Positions 42,677 through 51,784 of a DNA stretch of 57,278 bases are shown in pieces. A model generated the notes under the pieces. It made no database searches, was not told the origin of the DNA, and saw only the letters and a program-made list of their open reading frames with translations. Every line of letters begins with the position of its first letter. Within the stretch, counting starts at the first letter, position 1. Origin of the DNA: Candidatus Peregrinibacteria bacterium (GTDB lineage: Bacteria; Patescibacteriota; Gracilibacteria; UM-FILTER-43-11). Both the position numbers and the translations under genes were made by a program. The DNA is taken from NCBI GenBank assembly GCA_016932495.1, contig JAFGCR010000025.1, positions 1 to 57,278 of the forward strand. The letters are read 5' to 3'.

Positions 42677-42904
42677 TTAGTTATCTGGATAAATCGCGAT
42701 ACCGCCGTCTTCTTCTAATTTAATTATTCCCCATGCCTTTCTCCAGCATTTATCCGGCATTTTTTCCAGCCACGCGCGGAATTCCTTAATAAACTCTCTC
42801 TCCAGATCAGACGGCATATTACCTGACAATCCAAGATCGCCTGAAAGCATTTCTATGAATCTGTGATTAAGAAAATTCCCTTCGGTAAGCGGCACCCTTT
42901 CCAT
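42677..42904 (-). CDS. Small hypothetical protein
   Basis: The track ORF uses a TTG at 42949. I choose the ATG at 42904 because AAGG lies eight bases upstream (CGAAGGTATACATATG). The protein has 75 residues, soluble, with WLEKMPDKCWRKAWGIIKLEEDGG near the end. It is sandwiched between two paralogous small membrane proteins on the same strand. No family recognised. Confidence 0.6.
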   Translation of the reverse strand: MERVPLTEGNFLNHRFIEMLSGDLGLSGNMPSDLEREFIKEFRAWLEKMPDKCWRKAWGIIKLEEDGGIAIYPDN

Positions 42905-42961
42905 ATGTATACCTTCGGCCGTCCTTGAGATTCCCCCCAGTAAACGCAATAGATGGATTTA

Positions 42962-43177
42962 TTACTTTTGTTTTTTGAAAAAATTGCCTATATCTTTGCC
43001 AAGTAAGAACCATAAAATTCCTGCGATGATTATGGCAAAAAACATATAGAAACCTGTAGCTGCGAGCCAACGATATTCTACAGCACCTCCCATTAGCAAT
43101 AAAGCGCCAAAAAGCCATAAGCCAAGCGATATGACTGTCAATATTACTAATAAGATAATTATTGTTTTTTTCTTCAT
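42962..43177 (-). CDS. Small two-TM membrane protein
   Basis: The 71 residues have two TM segments (IIILLVILTVISLGLWLFGALLL and FYMFFAIIIAGILWFLLG) and a basic tail. It starts 14 nt after recR. A related frameshifted copy lies 290 nt downstream, so the region has duplicated. Function unknown. Confidence 0.75.
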   Translation of the reverse strand: MKKKTIIILLVILTVISLGLWLFGALLLMGGAVEYRWLAATGFYMFFAIIIAGILWFLLGKDIGNFFKKQK

Positions 43178-43191
43178 AAAATAGTGATTAA

Positions 43192-43791
43192 TTAATATTC
43201 CATCCGTCCTTCAAAAGCCCGTTTAAGTGTTTGGCTGTCCGCGTATTCCAGATCACCGCCGACAGGTATACCGCGGGCGATGCGGGTGATCTTAAGGTCG
43301 TAGGGTTTCAGGTAACGGATGATATAGGCAGCGGTCGCCTCCCCTTCCAGCGATGGATTGAGGGCTAATATGACCTCTTTGATCCCACCCTTTTTTACCC
43401 GTTCAGTAAGCTCCGCGATCTTCAGTTCATCCGGCCCCACGCCGTCCACCGGCGAAATGACCCCATGAAGCACGTGGTAATGCCCTTTGAAATCGTTGGC
43501 CTTTTCCAGGGCGATGAGGTCGAGCATTTCTTCCACCACACACACGACCGACGGATCACGATCCGGATTCTGGCAGATCCCGCACATCTCTTCCGTCGTC
43601 ATGTTCTGACAATTCGGGCAGTAGTTAAGCCCTTCTTTTAACTGGCGGACCGTGTCGCCGAACTGTTCCACATCCTGTTTCTTTTTACGCAGCAGGTAAA
43701 ATGTCAGCCGGGCCGCGGATTTCTGGCCGATCCCGGGCAGTTTGCTGAATTCCTCGATCGTCTTCTCGATGTTTTTGGGGATGAAGCCCAT
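43192..43791 (-). CDS. recR: Recombination mediator RecR
   Basis: The 199 residues comprise an HhH motif (FSKLPGIGQKSAARLTFYLL), a C4 zinc finger (CPNCQNMTTEEMCGIC) and a Toprim domain (VVEEMLDLIALE, VILALNPSLEGEATA). The C-terminal Walker-B-like region has TRIARGIPVGGDLEYAD. RecR acts with RecO/RecF to load RecA. dnaX and ybaB, its usual neighbours, are elsewhere in this window. Confidence 0.97.
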   Translation of the reverse strand: MGFIPKNIEKTIEEFSKLPGIGQKSAARLTFYLLRKKKQDVEQFGDTVRQLKEGLNYCPNCQNMTTEEMCGICQNPDRDPSVVCVVEEMLDLIALEKANDFKGHYHVLHGVISPVDGVGPDELKIAELTERVKKGGIKEVILALNPSLEGEATAAYIIRYLKPYDLKITRIARGIPVGGDLEYADSQTLKRAFEGRMEY

Positions 43792-43845
43792 AGGTTCTGT
43801 TTTTACTGAATCCTATATTATCAAAATCCCTTTCCGTGGTCATGG

Positions 43846-45333
43846 TTAAAAATCAAGCGGGGTGGACTGGTCGCCGACCTCATGGTGTTCGCGTACTTCG
43901 ACCTTATGGACGTTATCCCCCAGATCTTTGGGGGAGCGGTCCCGGGTCCTCTTTTTAAGTTCCAGAAATTTATCCCGGTTTCGGCCGGTCAGTATTTCTT
44001 TTATAAATTCACTTTGTTCAAAAAGGTCCACCGCCTCTTTTAAAGTCGTCGGCAATTTTTCGATTTCTCCCTCTCGCGCCTTCGCGAATTCAGCCTGCTG
44101 TTCGGGTGTCCCGAAAACACTACTGAGCCCGGCCCGGATGGTCGCAAAAAGCATCAGGTAAGGGTTAGTATCCGGCGCAACGGTCCGTTTTTCAATGCGG
44201 GCCGATTTTTCATTGCCAAGCGGAACGCGGATCATGGCACCCCGGTCGGAATCGGAGACTTTGATGGCGTTGGGGGCTTCAAATTTTGGGTCATAACGGC
44301 GGTACGCGTTGATGCTGGACGCGTCGATCAGGCTGGTGGCCTTGGCGTGAAACAAAACCCCGTCAATGAAACGATGGGCGAATTCGGATAAATGGAATTG
44401 CCCCTTCTCGTCGTAAAATATATTTTTCCCCTCTTTGCTCATCGATAAATTCACATGCATACCGCTTCCGTTGATCCCTCTGATCGGCTTGGGCAAAAAA
44501 GTGGCGGTACAGCCCATAAAATTAGCGATCTGACGGGCCACTATTTTGTATAACTGGATCTGATCCGCCGCGTAAAGCGCGTCCGCATATTTATAACTGA
44601 GTTCAAATTGGCCGGGCGCCACTTCGGGATGGTCTTTTTCATTTTCAAAACCCATGGCGGATGTCGCTTCCGCCACTAAATCGATAAAACGCCTTAATCT
44701 GTCCTGCGGGAGACAGCTGAAATAACCGGTTTTGGAAGCAGGTTTAAATCCCTTTTCTTCTTCAAAATCCTGTTCAGCGTATTCTCCTTCAACTAAAAAT
44801 CCTTCCACTTCCGGCGCCACATTGACCGTCAGTTCATGTCCACCCTTCAGTTCATCCAGAAGCAATTTTAAATTAGACCTGAAATCGCCAAGATAGGGAG
44901 AATCATCCTGATCGTGCACATTTGCAAAAACGATGACTTTGCCCGCCCCGAACACATCGGCCGGGACCCAGCGGAAGCTTTTCCAGTCGATTTTCAGCCT
45001 TAAATCAGATTTGTTCTGAGCCGAAAAACCTTTGATAGATGAACCGTCGAATGTCAGATTATCTTCCGACTCAAGCACATGCCCCGGCGCGAAATCAAGC
45101 ATATGGAACCGGCCTTCCATATCCGAAAAACAGACAATGACCGATTTAATCCTTTTTTCCTCCTTAAGTTTTTCTTTTATCGCTTCTTCTTTGATCTCAC
45201 CATGCTTGATCTTTAAATTGCGTTCCCGCAATTCTTCATAACTTAACTCCAGATAATTCGGATGTTCTTTAAAACGGGGAGTCTTTTTGGGTAAAGAGTC
45301 TCCGTTGAAAGGAAGGGCATCGGTGGATTTCAT
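43846..45333 (-). CDS. glnA: Glutamine synthetase (type I-like)
   Basis: The 495 residues show the GS fold signatures: the beta-grasp DNLTFDGSSIKGFS, the catalytic EVAPGQFELSYKYADALYAAD, INGSGMHVNLSM, and RVPLGNEKSARIEKRTVAPDTNPYL. There is an N-terminal extension of about 35 residues and a C-terminal charged tail (RTRDRSPKDLGDNVHKVEVREHHE). I see no adenylylation-site motif. The reaction would be glutamate plus ammonia plus ATP to glutamine. The adjacent GATase-domain gene (66 nt upstream) leaves open a specialised gamma-glutamyl amide pathway, but the conserved residues favour true GS. Confidence 0.9.
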   Translation of the reverse strand: MKSTDALPFNGDSLPKKTPRFKEHPNYLELSYEELRERNLKIKHGEIKEEAIKEKLKEEKRIKSVIVCFSDMEGRFHMLDFAPGHVLESEDNLTFDGSSIKGFSAQNKSDLRLKIDWKSFRWVPADVFGAGKVIVFANVHDQDDSPYLGDFRSNLKLLLDELKGGHELTVNVAPEVEGFLVEGEYAEQDFEEEKGFKPASKTGYFSCLPQDRLRRFIDLVAEATSAMGFENEKDHPEVAPGQFELSYKYADALYAADQIQLYKIVARQIANFMGCTATFLPKPIRGINGSGMHVNLSMSKEGKNIFYDEKGQFHLSEFAHRFIDGVLFHAKATSLIDASSINAYRRYDPKFEAPNAIKVSDSDRGAMIRVPLGNEKSARIEKRTVAPDTNPYLMLFATIRAGLSSVFGTPEQQAEFAKAREGEIEKLPTTLKEAVDLFEQSEFIKEILTGRNRDKFLELKKRTRDRSPKDLGDNVHKVEVREHHEVGDQSTPLDF

Positions 45334-45399
45334 ACGTTTTTGTTTAAAAATAAGAGCTTATTGTAATCATTAACAGGCTCTTATGCAAATTTTAATTCC

Positions 45400-46383
45400 C
45401 TATTCTTCTTCATCAGTCTCTTCTTCTGCCTCTCCGTCAGCCCCTTCCCCTTCCACGAAGACAAATCTTCTATAAGCTTCCGGCGTCATTTCGTCTGAAC
45501 CGGTTTCAGAAAAAATATCCAGAACGAGCTGGTCGGCCAATACTTCCGGCCCATAATAAAAATTCCGCATGAACTGCATGCCGTTCAGTTCCGCTGCCCT
45601 GAAACTTTCCATGACCGACTTTTTAGCCCCCTCTTCCCAGTCAGGGAATTGATTTCTGAACTTGTCTTTTCCGAGGATCCTGATCAGCTCTTTCCTGGCA
45701 TGGTCGATGAAGTGCATCACCTGGATTTTGATGAGCTCAGGATGCATCTGGGTAGTGATAATATGATCATCGATCCTTAATACCTGATTAGGGTACTGAT
45801 CAGTTTGCGCCAGCACCTGCACCCGTTTGCATTTATAGGGCGGCTGTTTCACATGGTCCATATGAGTCATGTAAAAAACAGGATCAAAAATGGACTCTTC
45901 TTCCTCGCCTTCTTTTCCTCCGGCTCTTAAACGATTAAAAATCGGGTCTTCCATCCCTTGCGGCGTGAGTTTTAAAGGGACAACGCCAAATTCGGGCCTA
46001 AGCGGTATATCCGGATATTCCTGTGCCACAAATACTTCTCCGCCTAACCGTTCCGCAATAAACTGATGCCCCCAGCAGATGCCAAGAAGCCTTTTCCCTT
46101 TTTCCCGTGCCATATTGATGACATCCGCAATTTTTTCTTTATAAGGGATCCTCTCATGGACACTTTTGTCAGATCCGCTGATGATAATGTGACTTTCCGA
46201 TATCTTATCGACCTCCAGTTCACCTAGATTATTTTGGTTAAAAACCCGTATCCGGGCCGTGACCGGCGCCGCCAGACGGATAACGCTTTCTATACTGGTC
46301 ACTTCTGTCGGGAAAAAATCCCCTTCCAGAGGAGAAATCAAAAGAATGCTTAAATCATCGTTTTTCCCTTCCGGTCCGCCCAT
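45400..46383 (-). CDS. Class I glutamine amidotransferase-like protein
   Basis: The track ORF starts at 46503, overlapping smpB by 109 nt. I use the ATG at 46383 (MGGPEGKNDD), 12 nt past smpB, giving 327 residues. The GATase1 triad is present: Cys in LLGICWGHQFIAERLGG, and His/Glu in ITTQMHPELI. A C-terminal extension of about 90 residues ends in an acidic tail (EGADGEAEEETDEEE). No synthetase domain is fused, so it is a GMP-synthase-like stand-alone amidotransferase or hydrolase. It lies directly upstream of glnA on the same strand, so a joint glutamine or gamma-glutamyl function is plausible. Confidence 0.85.
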   Translation of the reverse strand: MGGPEGKNDDLSILLISPLEGDFFPTEVTSIESVIRLAAPVTARIRVFNQNNLGELEVDKISESHIIISGSDKSVHERIPYKEKIADVINMAREKGKRLLGICWGHQFIAERLGGEVFVAQEYPDIPLRPEFGVVPLKLTPQGMEDPIFNRLRAGGKEGEEEESIFDPVFYMTHMDHVKQPPYKCKRVQVLAQTDQYPNQVLRIDDHIITTQMHPELIKIQVMHFIDHARKELIRILGKDKFRNQFPDWEEGAKKSVMESFRAAELNGMQFMRNFYYGPEVLADQLVLDIFSETGSDEMTPEAYRRFVFVEGEGADGEAEEETDEEE

Positions 46384-46394
46384 AAGATAAAAAA

Positions 46395-46841
46395 TTAAAC
46401 GCGTTTCCTTACGGCCCGGTCGAGCTGCCTTTTCACTTCCCGTTCTCTGATCACATGGCGTTTGTCCGCCTTCTTGCGGCCACGGACCAAGGCGATAAGG
46501 CATTTAGCATAACTCTTTTCTATGAATATGTCAAGTGGTACTACGCTCACCCCCTGAGTGTTTAACTGATTAGCGATTTTTTCGATTTCCCGTTTATTGA
46601 GCAATAACTTCCGGATACGGAAGGGGTCATAATCCGCCTGTTGGGCATAAGAATATTTTGAAATATGCATATTCTTCAAAAACGCCTCCCCCTGCTGGAT
46701 AGTGACATAGGCACCTTTCAGGTTCACTTTTCCCTCGCGGATGGACTTGATCTCAGGGCCGGTAAGCACCATTCCTGCTGTAAACTTCTGCAGGATCTCG
46801 TAATCAAAGTAAGCCTTTTTGTTCTTGTGGATGATCTTCAT
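46395..46841 (-). CDS. smpB: tmRNA-binding protein SmpB
   Basis: The 148 residues are standard, with NKKAYFDYEILQKFTAGMVLTGPEIKSIREGK and the basic C-terminal helix (RKKADKRHVIREREVKRQLDRAVRKR). SmpB delivers tmRNA to stalled ribosomes. Its start overlaps the stop of the histidine phosphatase gene (TAATG). The tmRNA gene itself is not in this window. Confidence 0.97.
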   Translation of the reverse strand: MKIIHKNKKAYFDYEILQKFTAGMVLTGPEIKSIREGKVNLKGAYVTIQQGEAFLKNMHISKYSYAQQADYDPFRIRKLLLNKREIEKIANQLNTQGVSVVPLDIFIEKSYAKCLIALVRGRKKADKRHVIREREVKRQLDRAVRKRV

Positions 46842-47410
46842 TAATAATTTTCTATTAGGCAGTTGGTATCTTCGGGTTTATACACTTCGCGGGCTTTATT
46901 ATATGGAATATTGTGTTTATAAGCATACAGCACCCTGAATATGCCTGCATGTGTAACCAATAATATATTTTTATCAGAGTATTTTTTTAATAAGCTATCC
47001 ACCGCTTCAATAATCCGCTTGCAGAAATCATGTACCGGTTCAGCCTCCGGAAATTCATTTTCCAGAATCAGTGTGCCTTTTTCGCTCATATACTCAGGAT
47101 ACATTTTTTTAAGATCCTTTTTGGATTTTCCTTCAATACTTCCATAATTCCTCTCACGGAAGGCAGGCTCAATCATAACAGGCAAGCCGATTTTTTTGCC
47201 GATTGCCTCAGCTGTCTCCTTTGCGCGCTTTAGATCACTGGTAATCAGAATATCGATACCTAAATTTTTTACTTTTTCAGCAGCTTCTTCAGCTTGCCGG
47301 CGCCCTGTTTCATTCAGCGGCCGGTCAGTACTGCCCGCTATAATCCCCTGCCGGTTGTAATCCACTTCCCCATGACGTACCAGGAAGAGATTTTTATTGA
47401 ATTGAATCAT
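46841..47410 (-). CDS. Histidine phosphatase (phosphoglycerate mutase-like)
   Basis: The 189 residues have the RHG motif LFLVRHGEVDYNRQG, FRERNYGSIEGKSKKDL and the second histidine in LLVTHAGIFRVL. The acid catalyst Glu is in the RERNYGSIEG region. It belongs to the cobC/GpmB-like branch; the substrate is unknown. It overlaps smpB by one base, suggesting coupling. Confidence 0.9.
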   Translation of the reverse strand: MIQFNKNLFLVRHGEVDYNRQGIIAGSTDRPLNETGRRQAEEAAEKVKNLGIDILITSDLKRAKETAEAIGKKIGLPVMIEPAFRERNYGSIEGKSKKDLKKMYPEYMSEKGTLILENEFPEAEPVHDFCKRIIEAVDSLLKKYSDKNILLVTHAGIFRVLYAYKHNIPYNKAREVYKPEDTNCLIENY

Positions 47411-47465
47411 AATTATTTAATGACGGAGAAGAAGGGTTATTCTTGCATTCTCACAGTAAAATTTA

Positions 47466-47556
47466 TGGCGGAAGGGAAGGGATTCGAACCCTTGATACCG
47501 CATAACGGTATACCGCTTTTCGAGAGCGGCGCCTTCAGCCACTCGGCCACCCTTCC
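47466..47556 (-). tRNA. tRNA-Ser (CGA)
   Basis: Minus strand: GGAAGGG pairs with CCCTTCC, anticodon loop CTCGAAA, long variable arm, encoded GCCA end. Confidence 0.95.
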
Positions 47557-47691
47557 TGGTTTTAAAATTTTACAGCTCTGGGGTCGCTCCTTCTTATGCG
47601 TGATAAATCACGCATCTACGGAGCTCCTTTCCAATTGCAAAGAACAGTATGATGAAACCGTCACCAAAACTCAAATCAAAAACGGACAGGC
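47557..47691 (-). terminator. Hairpin between aminotransferase gene and tRNA-Ser
   Basis: ATGCGTGAT-AA-ATCACGCAT forms a perfect 9-bp stem with a 2-nt loop (near 47598-47617). It is bracketed by GGAGC/GCTCC words. It lies 3' of the aminotransferase gene and may terminate it. Confidence 0.5.
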
Positions 47692-48999
47692 TTACCTCCT
47701 GTTTACCTCATATTCTTTAAATAAATCGGCAAACAGTTCCGGAACGAGTTTCATCTCATCGGGCGGGACTACATAAGCAATACGCATCTGCGTCTTCCCC
47801 GGATTTTCTTCACCGGGCTTTGGATTGTAAAAACCATCCATGGGTGAGACCAGCAGGGTCATCGGCTTTCCGTTCACAGCTACGTTTCCTTTCCGGGCGC
47901 AGTAAAGGACAAAATCTTTGGCGTCAAAACCGGGTTTCGCTATTTTCCTCACATCCACCACAGAATAAATGGATGCGTCCGGGCTTGAGATCATGATTCC
48001 CTGCAGTCTTTTTTTCAGTTCTGCCGTGAATTCGACCATTAATTTTTTATAATATTCCCTTTGGTCATGAAACCATTTTCCCAGAGCTTCCGCTTTTTCA
48101 TGGGCTAGGGCCCCAAAAATATACTGGCCGATGGCATTGGGGCATAAGCTGGCGGTATTTTCCGCGACTGCCTTTTCATGAAATTCCTTATTATCGGTAA
48201 CCAGGGCGCCGATCCTTAAACCGCAGCCATTCCAGACTTTAGAAGCGGATTCGATACTGATACGCCGCCCCGTGATGCCCGGCACCTCCGCTTCGGTCAG
48301 CCCCCAGACACTGGAGGTCTTCTGATCGGTGTAATGCAATTCACGGTAGGCCTCATCGCTGATCATCCATAACTGATTTTCCGCGCAGATCCTCCCCAGC
48401 ATGACCATCGTTTCATGATCGCAAAAATGTCCGGTGGGATTGTCATAAGGGATGACCACCATAGCGCCCGGGCGATGTTCCCGGACGATTTTTCTGATCT
48501 CGTTTTCATCCGGCAATGTGAATTTTTCATTTTCCCCGAAAGTCCTTGTGACCGATACGATTCCCCGCCCCAAACGCTCCGCCATGGATTTGTAATTGGT
48601 ATAGGCAGCGTCAATGAGGAGTAAAGGTTCTTTATCAGTGCCCGCAGGGCCGCAGCAGCCGATCACCACCAGCTCCATGGCCTGGGAACCGCCATCGGTG
48701 ATCTGGACATGCAGCCCGCCTGTTTCAAACCCGCTTGCCTTTATGATGTTCAGAAAAGCGTCTCTGGCTTCTTTGGTGCCGACGGTTTCGGTGTACTTGA
48801 CCACTCCATTTTTAAAAGGGCTTTCCGGCGCGTTTAAATGAAACATCCGCTCCTGCATAACAGGATGCATGGGAAGCGATACGTTTCCGATAGCGGTATT
48901 GATAGCCGTCACCCCATCGTTCCTTTTCAAAAACTCGATTTGAGCCAATCGGATCGCTGACGGCGTCCTGGTTTGAAAGTGTGCTGACAGTTTAGACAT
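47692..48999 (-). CDS. Class I/II PLP-dependent aminotransferase
   Basis: The 435 residues have the fold-type I layout: NTAIGNVSLPMHP near the N-terminus, VIPYDNPTGHFCDHETM (Asn/Pro cofactor contact), WMISDEAYRELHY (PLP Asp/Tyr), and the Schiff-base lysine in SIESASKVWNGCGLRIGALV. The C-terminal MRIAYVVPPDEM contains the substrate-carboxylate arginine. It is closest to aspartate/aromatic aminotransferases; specificity cannot be set by eye. It is divergent from the MATE gene over an 81-nt gap. Confidence 0.92.
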   Translation of the reverse strand: MSKLSAHFQTRTPSAIRLAQIEFLKRNDGVTAINTAIGNVSLPMHPVMQERMFHLNAPESPFKNGVVKYTETVGTKEARDAFLNIIKASGFETGGLHVQITDGGSQAMELVVIGCCGPAGTDKEPLLLIDAAYTNYKSMAERLGRGIVSVTRTFGENEKFTLPDENEIRKIVREHRPGAMVVIPYDNPTGHFCDHETMVMLGRICAENQLWMISDEAYRELHYTDQKTSSVWGLTEAEVPGITGRRISIESASKVWNGCGLRIGALVTDNKEFHEKAVAENTASLCPNAIGQYIFGALAHEKAEALGKWFHDQREYYKKLMVEFTAELKKRLQGIMISSPDASIYSVVDVRKIAKPGFDAKDFVLYCARKGNVAVNGKPMTLLVSPMDGFYNPKPGEENPGKTQMRIAYVVPPDEMKLVPELFADLFKEYEVNRR

Positions 49000-49080
49000 T
49001 CCGGAGGGAGTTAACTTTAAACCTATTCTACTAAAAAATCAGGAAATATGATACGTTGAATCAGCTTAATAAAACCCTTC

Positions 49081-50430
49081 ATGCTCAAAGAGCGCGTGGC
49101 AGCCTTTATCCGGCATCCCAAAAAATCTTTATTCATCCTCGCCAGTCCGGTGATCGTCGGGATGATCGTGCAGACCCTTTATAATCTTGTGGACACTGCT
49201 TACGTGGGCCGGCTTGGGGCAGAATCGATTGCAGCGCTTACTTTCTCCTTTCCGATCTTTTTCATCCTGATCGCCATCAACGCGGGCATGGCTGCCGGCA
49301 TGGGTTCGCGGATATCACGGTATCTCGGCGAAAACAATAAAACCGCCGCTGAAAACACGGCGATGCACGGATTGCTCATTTCCCTGATTCTGTCTTTTCT
49401 GCTGGTTTTCTTCGGCCATCTTGTTTTAGAGCCTTTATTTTTGCTGCTGGGGGCTAGCGGAAATGTTTTAAAACTGGCGATGGATTACACGTCGATCATC
49501 TTAATGGGGGTCGTTTTTATGCTTCCCGGTTATATTTTAAACAGCATCTTCTCCGCCCAGGGCGATACTAAAACCCCTATGAAAATCCAGATCAGCGCCC
49601 TGATAATCAACATCATCCTTGACCCTATTTTTATATTCGGTTTCGGATTAGGCGTTAAGGGGGCGGCAATCGCGACCGTCATTGCCTTTACCATGGCGCT
49701 TCTGATCGCCATTTACTACATCAAAACTGTTTCTCATCTTCATATCCATACGAGCTCCTATCACTTTTCTCCTTTCATCATCAGAAATATTGTAACGGTC
49801 GGCATCCCCGCCAGTATGGTCATGCTGCTTATGTCCGTCTATATTATGATCATCAACCGGTTTATGGCCCATTTCGGAACGGATTATGTGGCCTCTTTCG
49901 GGCTCGCCAGCCGTCTTGAAAGCGTTGCCGTGCTTCCGGTCGCCGGATTATCCATGGCGCTTCTGACGCTTGTGGGCATCTTTGAAGGCGCAAAACAATA
50001 TCATCTCATCAAATCCATCAGCTGGTTTGCCATAAAGATCAGCGTGCTTGCAACGTCTTTTGTCGGACTCGTGTTCTTTGGATTTCCCTATATTATATTA
50101 AGGATCTTTACCTCAGACCCCACCCTGCTTTCTTTTGGCGGCGCCTATTTAAGAATTGATGTTTTTACTTTTCCGCTCATGGCGGTAACGATGTCGATCA
50201 GCCGGATCATGCAGGGTATGGGATATGGGTTCCCCGGTTTTATGATCAACCTGATCCGCGTTTTTGCCGTTTCTATTCCCCTCGCCTATTTGTTTGTGTT
50301 CATCCTCGGCTATTCTTACCTTTCGGTGGCTGTTGCTATGGTGCTGGGAAGCCTCACGGCCAGCGTTATCGCGGTTTCCTGGCTGGAAATAAAACTGAAG
50401 AAAAAATCGGCTCTTAAGGCTTCATCTTAA
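49081..50430 (+). CDS. MATE family efflux transporter
   Basis: The 449 residues have 12 predicted TM helices. LASPVIVGMIVQTLYNLVDTAYVGRLGAESIAA is the MATE N-terminal signature, and GYILNSIFSAQGDTKTPMKIQ marks the mid-repeat loop. MATE proteins export cationic compounds using Na+ or H+ gradients; the substrate is unknown. No regulator is adjacent. Confidence 0.93.
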   Translation: MLKERVAAFIRHPKKSLFILASPVIVGMIVQTLYNLVDTAYVGRLGAESIAALTFSFPIFFILIAINAGMAAGMGSRISRYLGENNKTAAENTAMHGLLISLILSFLLVFFGHLVLEPLFLLLGASGNVLKLAMDYTSIILMGVVFMLPGYILNSIFSAQGDTKTPMKIQISALIINIILDPIFIFGFGLGVKGAAIATVIAFTMALLIAIYYIKTVSHLHIHTSSYHFSPFIIRNIVTVGIPASMVMLLMSVYIMIINRFMAHFGTDYVASFGLASRLESVAVLPVAGLSMALLTLVGIFEGAKQYHLIKSISWFAIKISVLATSFVGLVFFGFPYIILRIFTSDPTLLSFGGAYLRIDVFTFPLMAVTMSISRIMQGMGYGFPGFMINLIRVFAVSIPLAYLFVFILGYSYLSVAVAMVLGSLTASVIAVSWLEIKLKKKSALKASS

Positions 50431-50436
50431 TAAAAT

Positions 50437-50640
50437 AAATGGACGGCAGCCGAAAAAGCCTCCGGAATATACAGAAGTATTTCAGGGTTCGTCATGATAA
50501 TCCGGTTCCCCGAAAAATGCGAGGAGGTCTGGAAGAAGGCGCGGGGTATTTTTCGGGGCGGGGCCCCAAAATGGACGGCAGCCGAAAAAGCCTCCGGAAC
50601 AACGTGGGGGAGGATTTACAGGCTAAAGTCCATTTTGGGG
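50437..50640. repeat. tRNA-associated hairpin element, copy 1
   Basis: This fills the gap between MATE and tRNA-Ser(GGA). It contains a 31-bp perfect direct repeat (50437-50467 and 50569-50599), a perfect 11-bp stem CCCCGAAAAAT/ATTTTTCGGGG (50508-50518, 50548-50558), and a perfect 13-bp stem CCCCAAAATGGAC/GTCCATTTTGGGG (50564-50576, 50628-50640). The latter directly follows the tRNA 3' end on the minus strand. Confidence 0.85.
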
Positions 50641-50730
50641 TGGCGGAGAGACAGGGATTCGAACCCTGGATACTCTTGCGAGTATACTCGCACTCCAAGC
50701 GAGCGCTTTCGACCACTCAGCCATCTCTCC
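50641..50730 (-). tRNA. tRNA-Ser (GGA)
   Basis: Minus strand: GGAGAGA pairs with TCTCTCC, anticodon loop TTGGAGT, long variable arm, encoded GCCA end. Confidence 0.95.
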
Positions 50731-50816
50731 ATATGAACGGAACAACGAAACGACAATATAACGATGTAACAAAACGATATTTACATCATATTTTACTGAT
50801 CGTTCAGTTACGCAAA

Positions 50817-51008
50817 CTATTTAACCTTTGAAGTCGTGCGTAAACACTTGGCACAGATTTTCATCTTCTTAGTTTTTCCTGTTTTAAAGTCCAGGATCTT
50901 TTTTTCAACCAGATTAGGCAGGAACCGGCGCTTGGTGCGGCGCACGGAATGGCTGACATTGTGGCCGGTCTGGGGACCTTTCCCACATTTTTCACATACT
51001 TGTGCCAT
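50817..51008 (-). CDS. rpmB: 50S ribosomal protein bL28
   Basis: The 63 residues carry [17 protein letters not shown] and [15 protein letters not shown]; the two CxxC pairs mark the zinc-binding form of bL28. The central KRRFLPNL is typical. It follows tRNA-Ser(GGA) on the map, with an iterated ACGAAACGA-word spacer (50731-50816). Confidence 0.96.
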   Translation of the reverse strand: MAQVCEKCGKGPQTGHNVSHSVRRTKRRFLPNLVEKKILDFKTGKTKKMKICAKCLRTTSKVK

Positions 51009-51074
51009 AAGTTGTCTTTAAAAATTAGCCCACATAAACTATCATTTAGCTATACCCTTGTCAAATCAATCTTA

Positions 51075-51169
51075 CTTCTTAATTTTGAAAACTTGAAAAC
51101 TTGAAAAATATATTAAAAAGTTCAATTATAATTTTATAGTTTTCAAATTTTCAAGTTTTCAAGGTTCTT
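51075..51169 (+). repeat. Iterated GAAAACTT hairpin upstream of site-2 protease gene
   Basis: TTGAAAACTTGAAAACTTGAAAA (51085-51107) pairs with 51140-51162 at 22 of 23 positions. The second arm ends seven bases before the ATG at 51170. Confidence 0.8.
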
Positions 51170-51784
51170 ATGGATATTCTCTATCTTTTAATCGCCCTGG
51201 CTGTCTGCATCTCTGTACATGAGGCGGCCCATGCCTGGATGGCCTACAAGCTTGGCGATCCCACCGCTAAGATGGCCGGACGGATGTCTTTAAACCCGCT
51301 ACGCCATCTGGACCCTTTGGGAACGGTCATGATCTTTATCGCGCATTTTGGCTGGGGCAAGCCGGTACCGTTTAACTATTATAATCTTAAACATCCCCGC
51401 CGGGACGCGGCCCTGATCGCCATTGCCGGCCCCCTTAGTAATTTGCTCACGGCGTTTGTTATCGCTATCCTGTTCAAATACGTCGAAACGATGCCTGCTC
51501 TGCTGATGGGCATATTGCGGGCGACTTTCAGTCTAAGTATCATCCTGTTCCTTTTTAACCTCCTCCCCATTGCCCCTTTAGACGGCTCCAAACTAATCGG
51601 GCTTATTGTGCCGAAATCCAAAGAACAGTGGTATCAGCGCTTTCTGGCGCAAGGCCCGTTCTATCTTATCCTTCTTATTGTGTTCGACCGGCTGCTGGCT
51701 GGTGTGATGGGATTTTCGTTTCTCGGCATTTTTCTTCAGTTCGGTTATGAGTTCACCACCACCCTGATTTTTCTTGCAACCTAA
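51170..51784 (+). CDS. Site-2 protease family (M50) metalloprotease
   Basis: The 204 residues have HEAAHAW (HExxH zinc motif, about residue 18) and NLLPIAPLDGSKLI (second zinc motif, PLDG, about 130), with four to five TM helices. It is the short form without a PDZ domain (FtsH/YwhC-like rhomboid-size S2P). It cleaves substrates within the membrane; the target is unknown. Confidence 0.93.
   Translation: MDILYLLIALAVCISVHEAAHAWMAYKLGDPTAKMAGRMSLNPLRHLDPLGTVMIFIAHFGWGKPVPFNYYNLKHPRRDAALIAIAGPLSNLLTAFVIAILFKYVETMPALLMGILRATFSLSIILFLFNLLPIAPLDGSKLIGLIVPKSKEQWYQRFLAQGPFYLILLIVFDRLLAGVMGFSFLGIFLQFGYEFTTTLIFLAT

Noticed and set aside
45400-46503. Upstream start of the GATase gene
   Set aside because: It would overlap smpB by 109 nt with non-conserved sequence. 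The ATG at 46383 lies just past smpB.
47294-47776. 160-residue plus-strand ORF
   Set aside because: It runs antisense through tRNA-Ser and the ends of two real genes.
50439-50831. 130-residue plus-strand ORF with MDGSRKSLRN twice
   Set aside because: The duplicated peptide is a translation of the 31-bp direct repeat, and the ORF then crosses tRNA-Ser on the opposite strand.
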